Positions 1 through 5,851 of a stretch of 10,437 nt of DNA are shown piece after piece (within the stretch, counting starts at the first letter, position 1; every line of letters starts with the position of its first letter). Below the pieces are notes generated by a model. That model made no database searches. It saw nothing but the letters and a program-made list of their open reading frames with translations, and was not told the DNA's origin. Source of the DNA: JABDBK01 sp964533645 (GTDB lineage Bacteria; Pseudomonadota; Gammaproteobacteria; DSM-16500); contig CAZHMQ010000075.1 of NCBI GenBank assembly GCA_964533645.1, positions 1 through 10,437 of the forward strand, given 5' to 3'. A program made the position numbers and the translations under genes.

Positions 1-114
1 CTACAAAATGTAATTATGAAGTTGCATTTTACTACAAAAATGGCCAATATATCATCTTATTCAATCAGATATTATCGTTATAACCGCAAAAATCCTCAGA
101 GCCCCCTCAAAATT

Positions 115-142
115 TTTACAATAACGCCCAATTTTGATTAAT
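115..142 (+). promoter_or_regulatory. Weak candidate sigma-70 promoter for the pil cluster
   Basis: A TTTACA -35-like hexamer (115-120) is followed after 16 bp by ATTAAT (137-142, four of six matches to TATAAT). It lies about 65 bp upstream of the TTG start of pilM. The surrounding DNA is very AT-rich, so chance matches are expected; a second TTTACA at 144-149 has no convincing partner. Confidence 0.22.
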
Positions 143-194
143 TTTTACACAATTCTTTGTATGTTCCTTATTTTTATGCCTTTTTTGTTTACTC

Positions 195-200
195 AAGGAG
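195..200 (+). promoter_or_regulatory. Ribosome binding site that sets the pilM start
   Basis: AAGGAG lies 7 nt before the TTG at 208. It rules out the longer reading from TTG 157, whose extra 17 residues have no PilM-like sequence and which lacks such a site. Confidence 0.75.
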
Positions 201-207
201 AAACTCG

Positions 208-1083
208 TTGCACATATTTCATTATTTTACATCCCAGCTAAGCCTGGGCTTAGATATCAATTCTAGCGACATTCGTTTGCTAGCATTGCGCCAAAAAAAA
301 GGACATATTTATATTGAGAAAATGGCCGTAATGGCTTTGCCGTTTGGTGCGGTGGTCGAAGGAAAAATTCAACAAGCAGAGGTCGTGACAGCTTATTTGA
401 AAACAATAGTGCAGAAAACCCATGTATTCAATCAAAAGGTAACTATTGCTTTGCCCAGCCAATCCGTCATTAGTAAAAAAATCACTCTTGATGAAGCAGT
501 ATCAATAAACCATGTTCAAGATTATTTTCCAGGAGTCAAGGATGCCTTGGCATACGATTATATTGAAATAGATAAAGAAATGTTGATTATGGCGACTCGT
601 CAAGACGAACTTATGCGTTATGTCACGCTCGTCGAAAATGCAGGATTGAAAGTAGGTATCGTAGACATAGATCTTTATGCTTTAGCAAGGGCAGCACATT
701 TTGCTTTAGGACCTAAAACACAGTCTTATCCCATTTGTTTGTTGGAATTAAACCCTCTTGGATCTCAACTCATATTATTAAACCAGCATAATATACTCTA
801 TCAGCAAGCCATTCTGGGGACGATAGAGCAAATAGGAGAACAACTTAAGATAGTATTGAAAACGTATTTTTCTAATGAAGAGGGCGCTAAAAAAATATAT
901 CTTTTGAATAATAAGCCTAATGTTGGCTATCTCATTGAGTATATGGATCGTGAATTATTCGTAGAAACAGAGCAAATTAATCTTTTAGCTGAGATGCCAC
1001 GACATCATAAGGTTAATGATATGGCTTCAAATCATTTTTTGGTGTGTTTTGGTTTAGCTTTAAGAGGATTTAGATCATGCTAA
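208..1083 (+). CDS. pilM: Type IV pilus / DNA-uptake assembly protein PilM (HofM-like), compact
   Basis: Cytoplasmic actin-like platform protein that in characterised systems binds the N-terminal INLLPWR peptide of PilN and links the pilus motor to the PilN-PilO complex. From the TTG start it has 291 residues, against roughly 350 in Pseudomonas PilM and about 260 in E. coli HofM. Family marks are the N-terminal LGLDINSSD loop (13-21), the block EMLIMATRQDELMRYVTLVE (124-143) continuing to DLYALARA (155-162), and the C-terminal GLALRGF (282-288). The second phosphate loop, normally VDIG-like, reads LLELNPLGSQL (178-188), and the Gly-rich adenosine motif is replaced by YLLNNKPNVGYL (231-242), so nucleotide binding may be lost. 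Its stop overlaps pilN by 7 nt (ATGCTAA). An A8 run lies at 293-300. The assignment rests on these blocks and on the pilN/O/Q neighbours. Confidence 0.88.
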   Translation: MHIFHYFTSQLSLGLDINSSDIRLLALRQKKGHIYIEKMAVMALPFGAVVEGKIQQAEVVTAYLKTIVQKTHVFNQKVTIALPSQSVISKKITLDEAVSINHVQDYFPGVKDALAYDYIEIDKEMLIMATRQDELMRYVTLVENAGLKVGIVDIDLYALARAAHFALGPKTQSYPICLLELNPLGSQLILLNQHNILYQQAILGTIEQIGEQLKIVLKTYFSNEEGAKKIYLLNNKPNVGYLIEYMDRELFVETEQINLLAEMPRHHKVNDMASNHFLVCFGLALRGFRSC

Positions 1084-1580
1084 CTATCAATTTATTACCT
1101 TGGCGCGATCATGCCCGATTAAAACAAAAAAAAATTTTTCAAACAATGACTATATTAACTTTTATGATGTCTTTTATAGCATATGTGTTGATATACCATC
1201 ATCTTAAAGCAGAATTATACGCTATTGATCAGCGTATTGTCGTATTAACAAAGAAATTAGAAAAATTTACTAATAAATCAAATCATGGCTTAATTGAACT
1301 GCATAACATAGTGAATAAAACGCGACGTCATCAAGATCAATTAAAAAAATTATTGCAGGCTATGTTGATTCATTCAAATATCATCTGGACTTTCATTGAA
1401 GTTCAACAGGGAGTTATTAAAATTTATGGTATTGCTGATGTAATGACTTATCTTTCATCTTTTATCAGGGATAGTAAAAATCAATTTGATTTTGATCTAG
1501 TTATTAAAAATATGAAAATTCTTCCGCCATTCGCTGCAATACAATTTCAAATTCAAATGGATAAAATGAGTATCACGTAA
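1077..1580 (+). CDS. pilN: Type IV pilus / DNA-uptake inner-membrane protein PilN (HofN-like)
   Basis: Bitopic inner-membrane protein that joins PilM to PilO. It has 167 residues, shorter than Pseudomonas PilN (about 198) and near E. coli HofN (about 180). The cytoplasmic tail carries INLLPWRD (4-11), the diagnostic PilM-binding motif. It is followed by a basic stretch (RLKQKK), one membrane helix (about 21-41), a Lys/Leu/Glu-rich segment likely to be a coiled coil (about 43-90), and a periplasmic domain with a weak ferredoxin-like pattern. ATG 1077 overlaps the end of pilM and has AAGAGG at 1062-1067 in front. Its stop overlaps pilO (TAATG). The codons are very AT-rich, and a run of nine A (1126-1134) falls inside the RLKQKK codons. 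Confidence 0.88.
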   Translation: MLTINLLPWRDHARLKQKKIFQTMTILTFMMSFIAYVLIYHHLKAELYAIDQRIVVLTKKLEKFTNKSNHGLIELHNIVNKTRRHQDQLKKLLQAMLIHSNIIWTFIEVQQGVIKIYGIADVMTYLSSFIRDSKNQFDFDLVIKNMKILPPFAAIQFQIQMDKMSIT

Positions 1581-2062
1581 TGAGTTGGATTAAAATATCG
1601 TTTATTTATAGTTTGATATTTTCCATGTTTTATTTTTATTTTATATCACCTATAAAAATTGAGATTTTACATGCAAATGTCACGGAAAAACAACTTAAGC
1701 AAGAATTATCGAAGAAACAAAAATCTGAAGTGAATAAGCGTAATGCTTATAAAAATATAGTTGCAACTCCTCTTTCGAAAGAAGCGCTTATCATATATTT
1801 CATGAATAAAATAATGATGCATGAATTTTTAATCGAAGAAATTTCACCTATCCAAATTAAAAAGCATGAAAATTTAATTAAGATTTCTTTCAAGGTGATA
1901 TTGTTAGGAGATATTTTTCAATTGAAAAAATTGATAGATCAATTATATGAAGATAAATTTTTAATGCATATAGATGAGATACTTATGAATAAAAAGAAAT
2001 ATATACTCAAAATAGATGTTTTTAATGTAAATGTTGAGGATCAGTATGTTTTTAAAAAATAA
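1580..2062 (+). CDS. pilO: Type IV pilus / DNA-uptake inner-membrane protein PilO (HofO-like), divergent
   Basis: Probable partner of PilN in the inner-membrane alignment complex. It has 160 residues, against about 207 in Pseudomonas PilO and about 146 in E. coli HofO. Visible parts are a short cytoplasmic tail (MSWIK), one aromatic-rich membrane helix (about 6-25), a charged Gln/Lys-rich helix likely to be a coiled coil (about 33-60), and a compact alpha/beta domain (about 68-155) rich in Ile and Lys. Sequence similarity alone is weak; the call rests mainly on topology and on its place between pilN and pilQ, both joined by overlaps (1 nt with pilN, 17 nt with pilQ). It ends straight into pilQ, leaving no room for pilP. 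Confidence 0.75.
   Translation: MSWIKISFIYSLIFSMFYFYFISPIKIEILHANVTEKQLKQELSKKQKSEVNKRNAYKNIVATPLSKEALIIYFMNKIMMHEFLIEEISPIQIKKHENLIKISFKVILLGDIFQLKKLIDQLYEDKFLMHIDEILMNKKKYILKIDVFNVNVEDQYVFKK
2036..2040 (+). promoter_or_regulatory. Ribosome binding site that sets the pilQ start
   Basis: GAGGA inside the end of pilO, 5 nt before ATG 2046. The in-frame ATG at 2031 lies upstream of this site and would add MLRIS ahead of a normal signal peptide, so 2046 is preferred. Confidence 0.65.
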
Positions 2063-3281
2063 ATTTTTATTATGGTTGTTATTGCTATGCATGGAGTTGG
2101 GTGGACAAGTATCTTACGCTGATCAAAAACTTATTTCGCTTAACTTAGAGAATGTAAGTATTAAAGAGGTTTTACGTCTGCTTGTAAAAGCACAACATAA
2201 AGACATTATCCTTAGGCCATCTATTTATGGGTCTACTTCTCTGCATGTTAATAACGTCACCTATAAAGAAGCTTTTGATACCGTACTTGCTATGCATGAT
2301 CTTCATACATGGCAAATTAAAAATACTTTGTTTGTAGGTTCTAGGGAGGAATTTTTTCAACAAAAAGAAATAGAACAAAAATTAAAAATGCTAGCATATG
2401 AATCTTTGCCTATCGTGACACGAATTTGGCAAGTTCGATATGCTAAAGCTATGGATATCGCGCATTTGTTACAAGATACTAAAAACACATTCGTGACTAA
2501 AAGAGGTTTTGTCAGTGTCGATGCTCGCACGAATATATTATGCGTGCGTGATATAGAAGCTAGCATGGATGATATTAATAAGCTGGTAAGAAAATTGGAT
2601 ATTCCTGTTCGTCAGGTACTTATCGAAGCTCATCTTGCCAGTATTGATAGCGATTATGAGCGTGAGTTAGGAATATATTTTTCAGTTCATTCGAAGCAAG
2701 CCAATGATGAGGTTTCGCAGCTTACGTCAGAAACAAACCCTCGCTATAGTTTGGCGGTATTAAATTTGCCCGATGGATCGCGTTTGAATATGCAATTATC
2801 TGCGTTAGAACGAGCAGGTCATGGTGAATTGATTTCAAGTCCTAGTTTGTATACAGCAAACCAACAAATGGCTGTTATTGAATCCGGTGAAGAAATTCCT
2901 TATCAAGAGAGTAGTAGCAGTGGCGCTACATCAGTAACTTTTAAAAAAGCGGTGTTGAGTTTGAAAGTGACCCCACAGATAATGCCCGACGGCAAAGTGT
3001 TATTACAATTGCAGATAAATCAGGATAAGCCAAGTAAGCGCATGGTGCTAGGTGTTCCTGCTATCAATACACGGCATATTACTACGAGTATACAGGTCAA
3101 AACGGGTCAAACTGTAGTATTAGGTGGTATTTATGAGTTTAATCATGAGCAAGATGAACGACGTATTCCTTTTCTAGCTAATATTCCTTTGATCGGTTGG
3201 TTGTTTAAGCAACAGGATAGATTGAAAAATAAGCGTGAGCTGCTTATTTTTGTTACTCCAAGGATAATGAATGACGTGTAA
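2046..3281 (+). CDS. pilQ: Outer-membrane secretin PilQ, short HofQ/ComE type
   Basis: Forms the outer-membrane ring through which a pilus, or DNA drawn in by a pilus, passes. It has 411 residues; Pseudomonas PilQ is about 714 and E. coli HofQ about 412. Order of parts: signal peptide (1-25, basic MFLKNK, Leu-rich core, cleavage after SYA); N0/STN domain (about 29-98); N1/KH-like domain (about 124-186); secretin barrel (about 235-408) with VPAINTRHITTSIQVKTGQT (337-356) and the signature IPFLANIPLIGWLF (374-387), ending ELLIFVTPRIM. The peptidoglycan-binding AMIN repeats of full-length PilQ are absent. It is the last gene of the cluster and is followed by terminator-like hairpins. A general-secretion GspD role is unlikely, because GspD is longer and there are no gsp neighbours. 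Confidence 0.93.
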   Translation: MFLKNKFLLWLLLLCMELGGQVSYADQKLISLNLENVSIKEVLRLLVKAQHKDIILRPSIYGSTSLHVNNVTYKEAFDTVLAMHDLHTWQIKNTLFVGSREEFFQQKEIEQKLKMLAYESLPIVTRIWQVRYAKAMDIAHLLQDTKNTFVTKRGFVSVDARTNILCVRDIEASMDDINKLVRKLDIPVRQVLIEAHLASIDSDYERELGIYFSVHSKQANDEVSQLTSETNPRYSLAVLNLPDGSRLNMQLSALERAGHGELISSPSLYTANQQMAVIESGEEIPYQESSSSGATSVTFKKAVLSLKVTPQIMPDGKVLLQLQINQDKPSKRMVLGVPAINTRHITTSIQVKTGQTVVLGGIYEFNHEQDERRIPFLANIPLIGWLFKQQDRLKNKRELLIFVTPRIMNDV

Positions 3282-3282
3282 T

Positions 3283-3358
3283 GGCATGATTGCCGTGGAA
3301 ATGAGTCTCATTGCTCAACATGCCTTAGCGGTTTTTTCACGCCAAAGGCGACCTTTTT
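3283..3358 (+). terminator. Candidate terminator region after pilQ
   Basis: Two elements follow the pilQ stop. GGCATG (3283-3288) pairs with CATGCC (3319-3324) around an inner palindrome AATGAGTCTCATT (3300-3312), and a T6 run follows at 3332-3337. Then CGCC-AAA-GGCG (3340-3350) is a tight 4-bp hairpin followed by ACC and T5 (3354-3358). Neither is a textbook stem plus immediate T run, but together they probably end the pil transcript. Confidence 0.45.
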
Positions 3359-3371
3359 GACTTTATTCAGG

Positions 3372-3400
3372 TTTATCCGGGACTTAGGTTTACGTATAAT
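3372..3400 (+). promoter_or_regulatory. Promoter for aroK
   Basis: A perfect TATAAT -10 box (3395-3400) with a weak TTTATC -35 (3372-3377) at 17-bp spacing. Transcription would start near 3407, about 45 nt before the chosen aroK start. This fits ATG 3451 and makes the in-frame ATG at 3409 implausible, since it would be almost leaderless. Confidence 0.55.
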
Positions 3401-3450
3401 ATGTTAAAATGCGCATTATATGTTTTTTGTTACCGTCGAATAAGGTTTGC

Positions 3451-3975
3451 ATGAAAAAATTACAATATCAAAATATATTTCTTATTGGTCCGATGGGAGC
3501 AGGAAAAAGCAGTGTTGGGAAGTATCTCGCTTCAAAGTTAGATATGGATTTTTACGATTCTGATGAAGAATTGGAAAAAAGAACCGGTGTTGATATAGGT
3601 TGGATATTTGATTTAGAAGGTGAACAAGGTTTTGCAAAACGTGAAATGAGTGTGATTGCTGAGTTAGCGTCACTGCGCAATATTGTTTTGGCCACTGGAG
3701 GTGGTTCAGTCATTCCGATGGAAACACAAGAAATATTGAGCAAAAGTGGCGTTGTAATTTATTTAGACGTTTCATTAGAATATCAACATACTAGAACGGT
3801 CAATGAAAGCCGTCGTCCATTGCTGCGGGTTCATAATCGTGAAGAAGTTATAGAAAAACTTCATCAAGAACGCGCGCCCATCTATGAGTCTCTCGCTGAT
3901 TATAGGGTTTTAACGGATAACCGAAGTGTGCAAGCGGTAGCTGAGGACGTGATGCAGTGGTTGGGCAAGCATTAA
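3451..3975 (+). CDS. aroK: Shikimate kinase AroK
   Basis: Cytosolic enzyme that phosphorylates shikimate to shikimate 3-phosphate with ATP, the fifth step of the chorismate pathway. ATG 3451, preceded by TAAGG (3441-3445), gives 174 residues, matching the usual 173 or so. Motifs: Walker A GPMGAGKS (13-20); Asp-36/Asp-38 in FYDSDEE; the glycine triplet ATGGGSV (81-87); lid segment SRRPLL (120-125) with Arg-122; and ERAPIYESLAD (140-150) with Arg-141. Oddity: the conserved GFR of the shikimate-binding site (Arg-58 in the M. tuberculosis enzyme) reads GFAKRE (60-65), so that Arg is Ala-62. All else looks intact. aroB, the usual next gene, is not present. It has its own promoter and is not coupled to pilQ. 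Confidence 0.95.
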   Translation: MKKLQYQNIFLIGPMGAGKSSVGKYLASKLDMDFYDSDEELEKRTGVDIGWIFDLEGEQGFAKREMSVIAELASLRNIVLATGGGSVIPMETQEILSKSGVVIYLDVSLEYQHTRTVNESRRPLLRVHNREEVIEKLHQERAPIYESLADYRVLTDNRSVQAVAEDVMQWLGKH

Positions 3976-4118
3976 AGCTCTTGCATAACCTTCGTCTTCT
4001 GTCATGACTCATCGTTGTGTCTGCGTGGAGCACGCTCACATACCAACAACGTATGCTGCGCTGCGTTACTCGACACGCCTCGATTCATGAAAAAATACTA
4101 GGTTATGCAGGAGCTCTA
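3973..4118. repeat. Imperfect 142-bp palindromic element bounded by TA (MITE-like)
   Basis: The outer arms AGCTCTTGCATAACCT (3976-3991) and AGGTTATGCAGGAGCT (4100-4115) are reverse complements with one mismatch. Inner pairs continue the symmetry: TCATGA (4002-4007 and 4085-4090), GTGTC/GACAC (4017-4021 and 4072-4076), and CATAC/GTATG (4039-4043 and 4051-4055) around the loop CAACAAC. TA dinucleotides sit at mirror positions (3973-3974 and 4117-4118); the left one is part of the aroK TAA stop. This is the form of a non-autonomous element made by a TA-targeting (IS630/Tc1-like) transposase, but no transposase is in the window and copies elsewhere cannot be seen. It could instead be a large RNA hairpin ending the aroK mRNA. 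Confidence 0.65.
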
Positions 4119-4150
4119 TTAGAGGTCGCGCAATGACAATGTACTGAATT

Positions 4151-4180
4151 TACAAAAATAGCCCGTGTCTCGGGCTATTT
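4151..4180 (-). terminator. Rho-independent terminator of the lipoprotein gene
   Basis: A perfect 10-bp stem AAATAGCCCG/CGGGCTATTT (4156-4165 with 4171-4180) with a 5-nt loop. Read on the minus strand it lies 14 nt past the lipoprotein stop and runs into TTTTTG, a good U-tract. On the plus strand it may also stop leftover transcription from aroK. Confidence 0.85.
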
Positions 4181-4194
4181 CTGTAGAACTTAGA

Positions 4195-4590
4195 TTACTG
4201 TTGTGTTGCTGGAGCAGTAGCGTCAGTTGCTGCTGGAGCAGTTGTTTCTGTTGTCGTTGTTGTGGTTGTGTTGCCAGAAGCATCAGGAGTATTAGTGCTT
4301 GTGGTGTTGTCAGAAGAGTTAACTGCTGGAGTGTTGTCAGTAGCTGCTGGGGCAGCGGAGCTGCTGCTGTCGGTAGCTGCAGGAGCGTTGTCAGCGGCTG
4401 GTGCTGCTGGTGCAACTTCAGCTGCGGGAGCGGTGGTGGTTTCTGTTGCAGCAGGTGCGGTGGTCGTGGTGGTGGTTGTTTCTGTTGTCATAGCAGTTGT
4501 GCTGTTATCAGAGTCAGATTTTTGACCACAAGCTGTTAAACCAGCTAAGCAAAGACCAGCGATAGCTGCGAATAAAATTTGTTTGCGCAT
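4195..4590 (-). CDS. Small Thr/Ala/Pro-rich lipoprotein, low complexity
   Basis: Unrecognised family; 131 residues. A clear lipoprotein signal MRKQILFAAIAGLCLAGLTAC ends in the lipobox LTAC with Cys-21; the next residue is Gly, not Asp, so outer-membrane sorting is expected. The mature part is almost wholly Thr, Ala, Pro, Ser, Asp, Asn and Glu, with runs of Thr and repeats of APAAT(D/E). It has no Lys, Arg or His after residue 24 and no aromatic residue, so it should be disordered and acidic. The ATG is preceded by AAGGGA (4599-4604), 8 nt away, and the gene has its own terminator. The lipobox, start and terminator show that this strand codes, not the long open plus-strand frames across it. 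Function unknown; a flexible surface or periplasmic spacer is a guess. Confidence 0.82.
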   Translation of the reverse strand: MRKQILFAAIAGLCLAGLTACGQKSDSDNSTTAMTTETTTTTTTAPAATETTTAPAAEVAPAAPAADNAPAATDSSSSAAPAATDNTPAVNSSDNTTSTNTPDASGNTTTTTTTETTAPAATDATAPATQQ

Positions 4591-4707
4591 ATGCGATTTC
4601 CCTTTATATAAATCAAGTTAATAAAATAAAGTCTAAGAGGACTAAACCTCCATAAGATGCAACATATTATCCTAAATATTGTAATATGCAAAGATCAAGT
4701 CCTATTT

Positions 4708-4737
4708 TTTACTTGCTTTCTTGCAACAAGTTATATT
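4708..4737 (+). promoter_or_regulatory. Candidate promoter for hemE
   Basis: TTTACT (4708-4713, four of six matches to TTGACA) and TATATT (4732-4737, five of six matches to TATAAT) at 18-bp spacing. Predicted transcription start is near 4744, about 33 nt before the TTG start of hemE. Confidence 0.42.
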
Positions 4738-4764
4738 TTTTGCCAGCATGCTGTTTTATTCATT

Positions 4765-4768
4765 GGAG
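4765..4768 (+). promoter_or_regulatory. Ribosome binding site that sets the hemE start
   Basis: GGAG, 8 nt before TTG 4777. Starting here gives the family's usual length and the usual STLKNDRLLR-type N-terminus. Confidence 0.7.
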
Positions 4769-4776
4769 TTGTATCA

Positions 4777-5847
4777 TTGAGCACCTTAAAAAACGATAGA
4801 TTACTGCGCACTATTTGGCGGCAACCCGTAGATATGACTCCTATTTGGATCATGAGACAGGCTGGACGATATTTGCCCGAATATAGAGAAATACGCCAAA
4901 AAGCGGGTAGTTTTTTGAAACTATGTAAAACACCTGAACTTGCTTGCGAAGTCACACTGCAACCCTTAGCGCGTTTTTCCTTGGACGCAGCCATTTTATT
5001 CTCAGATATATTAACTATTCCAGATGCCATGGGACTTGGACTTTATTTTAAAGAAGGTGAAGGCCCAGCATTTGAACGACCATTGCGAACCGCTCGTGAT
5101 GTTCAAGTATTGGCTGTTCCGAAATCAGAAGAACATTTGACCTATGTACTCGATGCGATTGCTATGATTCAACATGAACTTGCAGGTAAAGTGCCTTTGA
5201 TAGGGTTTTGTGGCAGTCCCTGGACCATGGCGACTTATATGGTGGAAGGAAGTGCTAATAAATCCTTTCCTGCTATTCTAGCCATGATGAAAGATCAACC
5301 TAGTGTACTGCATCATTTGCTTACTAAATTGGCTGAAGCGGTTATCTCGCATTTAAATGCACAAATCAAAGCAGGTGTACAAGTTGTGATGATATTTGAT
5401 ACTTGGGGCGGCATGCTTGATACGCAGTCATATCAAGCATATGCACTACATTATGTTAAAATCATTATTCAAAACTTAATGAAAGCACACGCGGGATTAC
5501 GTGTGCCAGTTATTTTGTTTACCAAAGGAGGCGGGCAATGGTTAAATTTAATGCGAAAATCTGGGTGCGATGTGTTAGGAGTGGATTGGTTGATACATCT
5601 TGGATATGCTCGTCAGCAAGTGGATGAAAAAATAGCATTGCAGGGCAATTTGAATCCCGCAATTTTATATCAATCACCCGAAAACATAGAAGCTCACGTG
5701 GAACGTGTGCTTGCAGAGTTTGGTTCAGGTTCTGGACATATATTTAATTTAGGACATGGTATTGCACCTGATGTGTTGCCTGAACATGTCGCAGTATTAG
5801 TGGATGCTGTACATCGTTTAAGTCAAAAATATCATCAAAGGACATAA
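4777..5847 (+). CDS. hemE: Uroporphyrinogen decarboxylase HemE
   Basis: Cytosolic haem-pathway enzyme that removes four carboxyl groups from uroporphyrinogen III to give coproporphyrinogen III. From the TTG start it has 356 residues (E. coli 354). Both family signatures are present: PIWIMRQAGRYLPEYRE (22-38), with the substrate-binding Arg-27 and Arg-31, and IGFCGSPWTMATYMVEG in the middle. The catalytic Asp is Asp-77 in FSDILTIPDAMGL. Further conserved blocks are FDTWGG, LQGNLNP and the C-terminal HIFNLGHGI with His-327. A longer reading from ATG 4657 would add 40 hydrophobic residues absent from the family. It is followed after 4 nt by the YheT-like gene, suggesting co-transcription. Confidence 0.97.
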   Translation: MSTLKNDRLLRTIWRQPVDMTPIWIMRQAGRYLPEYREIRQKAGSFLKLCKTPELACEVTLQPLARFSLDAAILFSDILTIPDAMGLGLYFKEGEGPAFERPLRTARDVQVLAVPKSEEHLTYVLDAIAMIQHELAGKVPLIGFCGSPWTMATYMVEGSANKSFPAILAMMKDQPSVLHHLLTKLAEAVISHLNAQIKAGVQVVMIFDTWGGMLDTQSYQAYALHYVKIIIQNLMKAHAGLRVPVILFTKGGGQWLNLMRKSGCDVLGVDWLIHLGYARQQVDEKIALQGNLNPAILYQSPENIEAHVERVLAEFGSGSGHIFNLGHGIAPDVLPEHVAVLVDAVHRLSQKYHQRT

Positions 5848-5851
5848 AGAT

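Larger units (their letters stand above)
1..207. other. Intergenic region upstream of pilM
   Basis: AT-rich, with no open reading frame I can support. It contains a near-direct repeat (CTACAAAATG at 1-10, CTACAAAAATG at 32-42), a small hairpin CATTTT/AAAATG (25-30 with 37-42), and two copies of ATTTTTACA 30 bp apart (112-120 and 141-149). In related gammaproteobacteria a divergent penicillin-binding protein gene (mrcA/ponA) lies to the left of pilM/hofM, so this stretch may carry promoters for both directions; that is inference, as the left gene is not in the window. Confidence 0.4.
4591..4776. other. Divergent intergenic region between lipoprotein gene and hemE
   Basis: Carries control signals for both directions. 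For the minus-strand lipoprotein, an AT-rich stretch at about 4610-4650 could hold a -10 such as TATTAA, but no convincing pair was found. A short inverted repeat GAGG-ACTAAA-CCTC lies at 4637-4650. The open frame running through this stretch into hemE is taken as non-coding, because hemE has a good site and usual length from TTG 4777. Confidence 0.45.

Noticed and set aside
157..207. Longer PilM starting at TTG 157
   Set aside because: No ribosome site and no PilM-like sequence in the added 17 residues; AAGGAG sits before TTG 208.
2000..2062. A hidden or frameshifted pilP between pilO and pilQ
   Set aside because: pilO and pilQ overlap by 17 nt, so there is no space, and both proteins look complete for the Hof type.
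4165..4539. Long open frames on the plus strand, Cys/Ser-rich and Val/Ala-rich, across the lipoprotein gene
   Set aside because: They are by-products of the Thr/Ala codon repeats on the minus strand, which has the lipobox, a ribosome site and a terminator.
4657..4776. Hydrophobic 40-residue N-terminal extension of HemE
   Set aside because: HemE is cytosolic with a length near 355; TTG 4777 with GGAG gives 356 residues, and a candidate promoter lies inside the extension.
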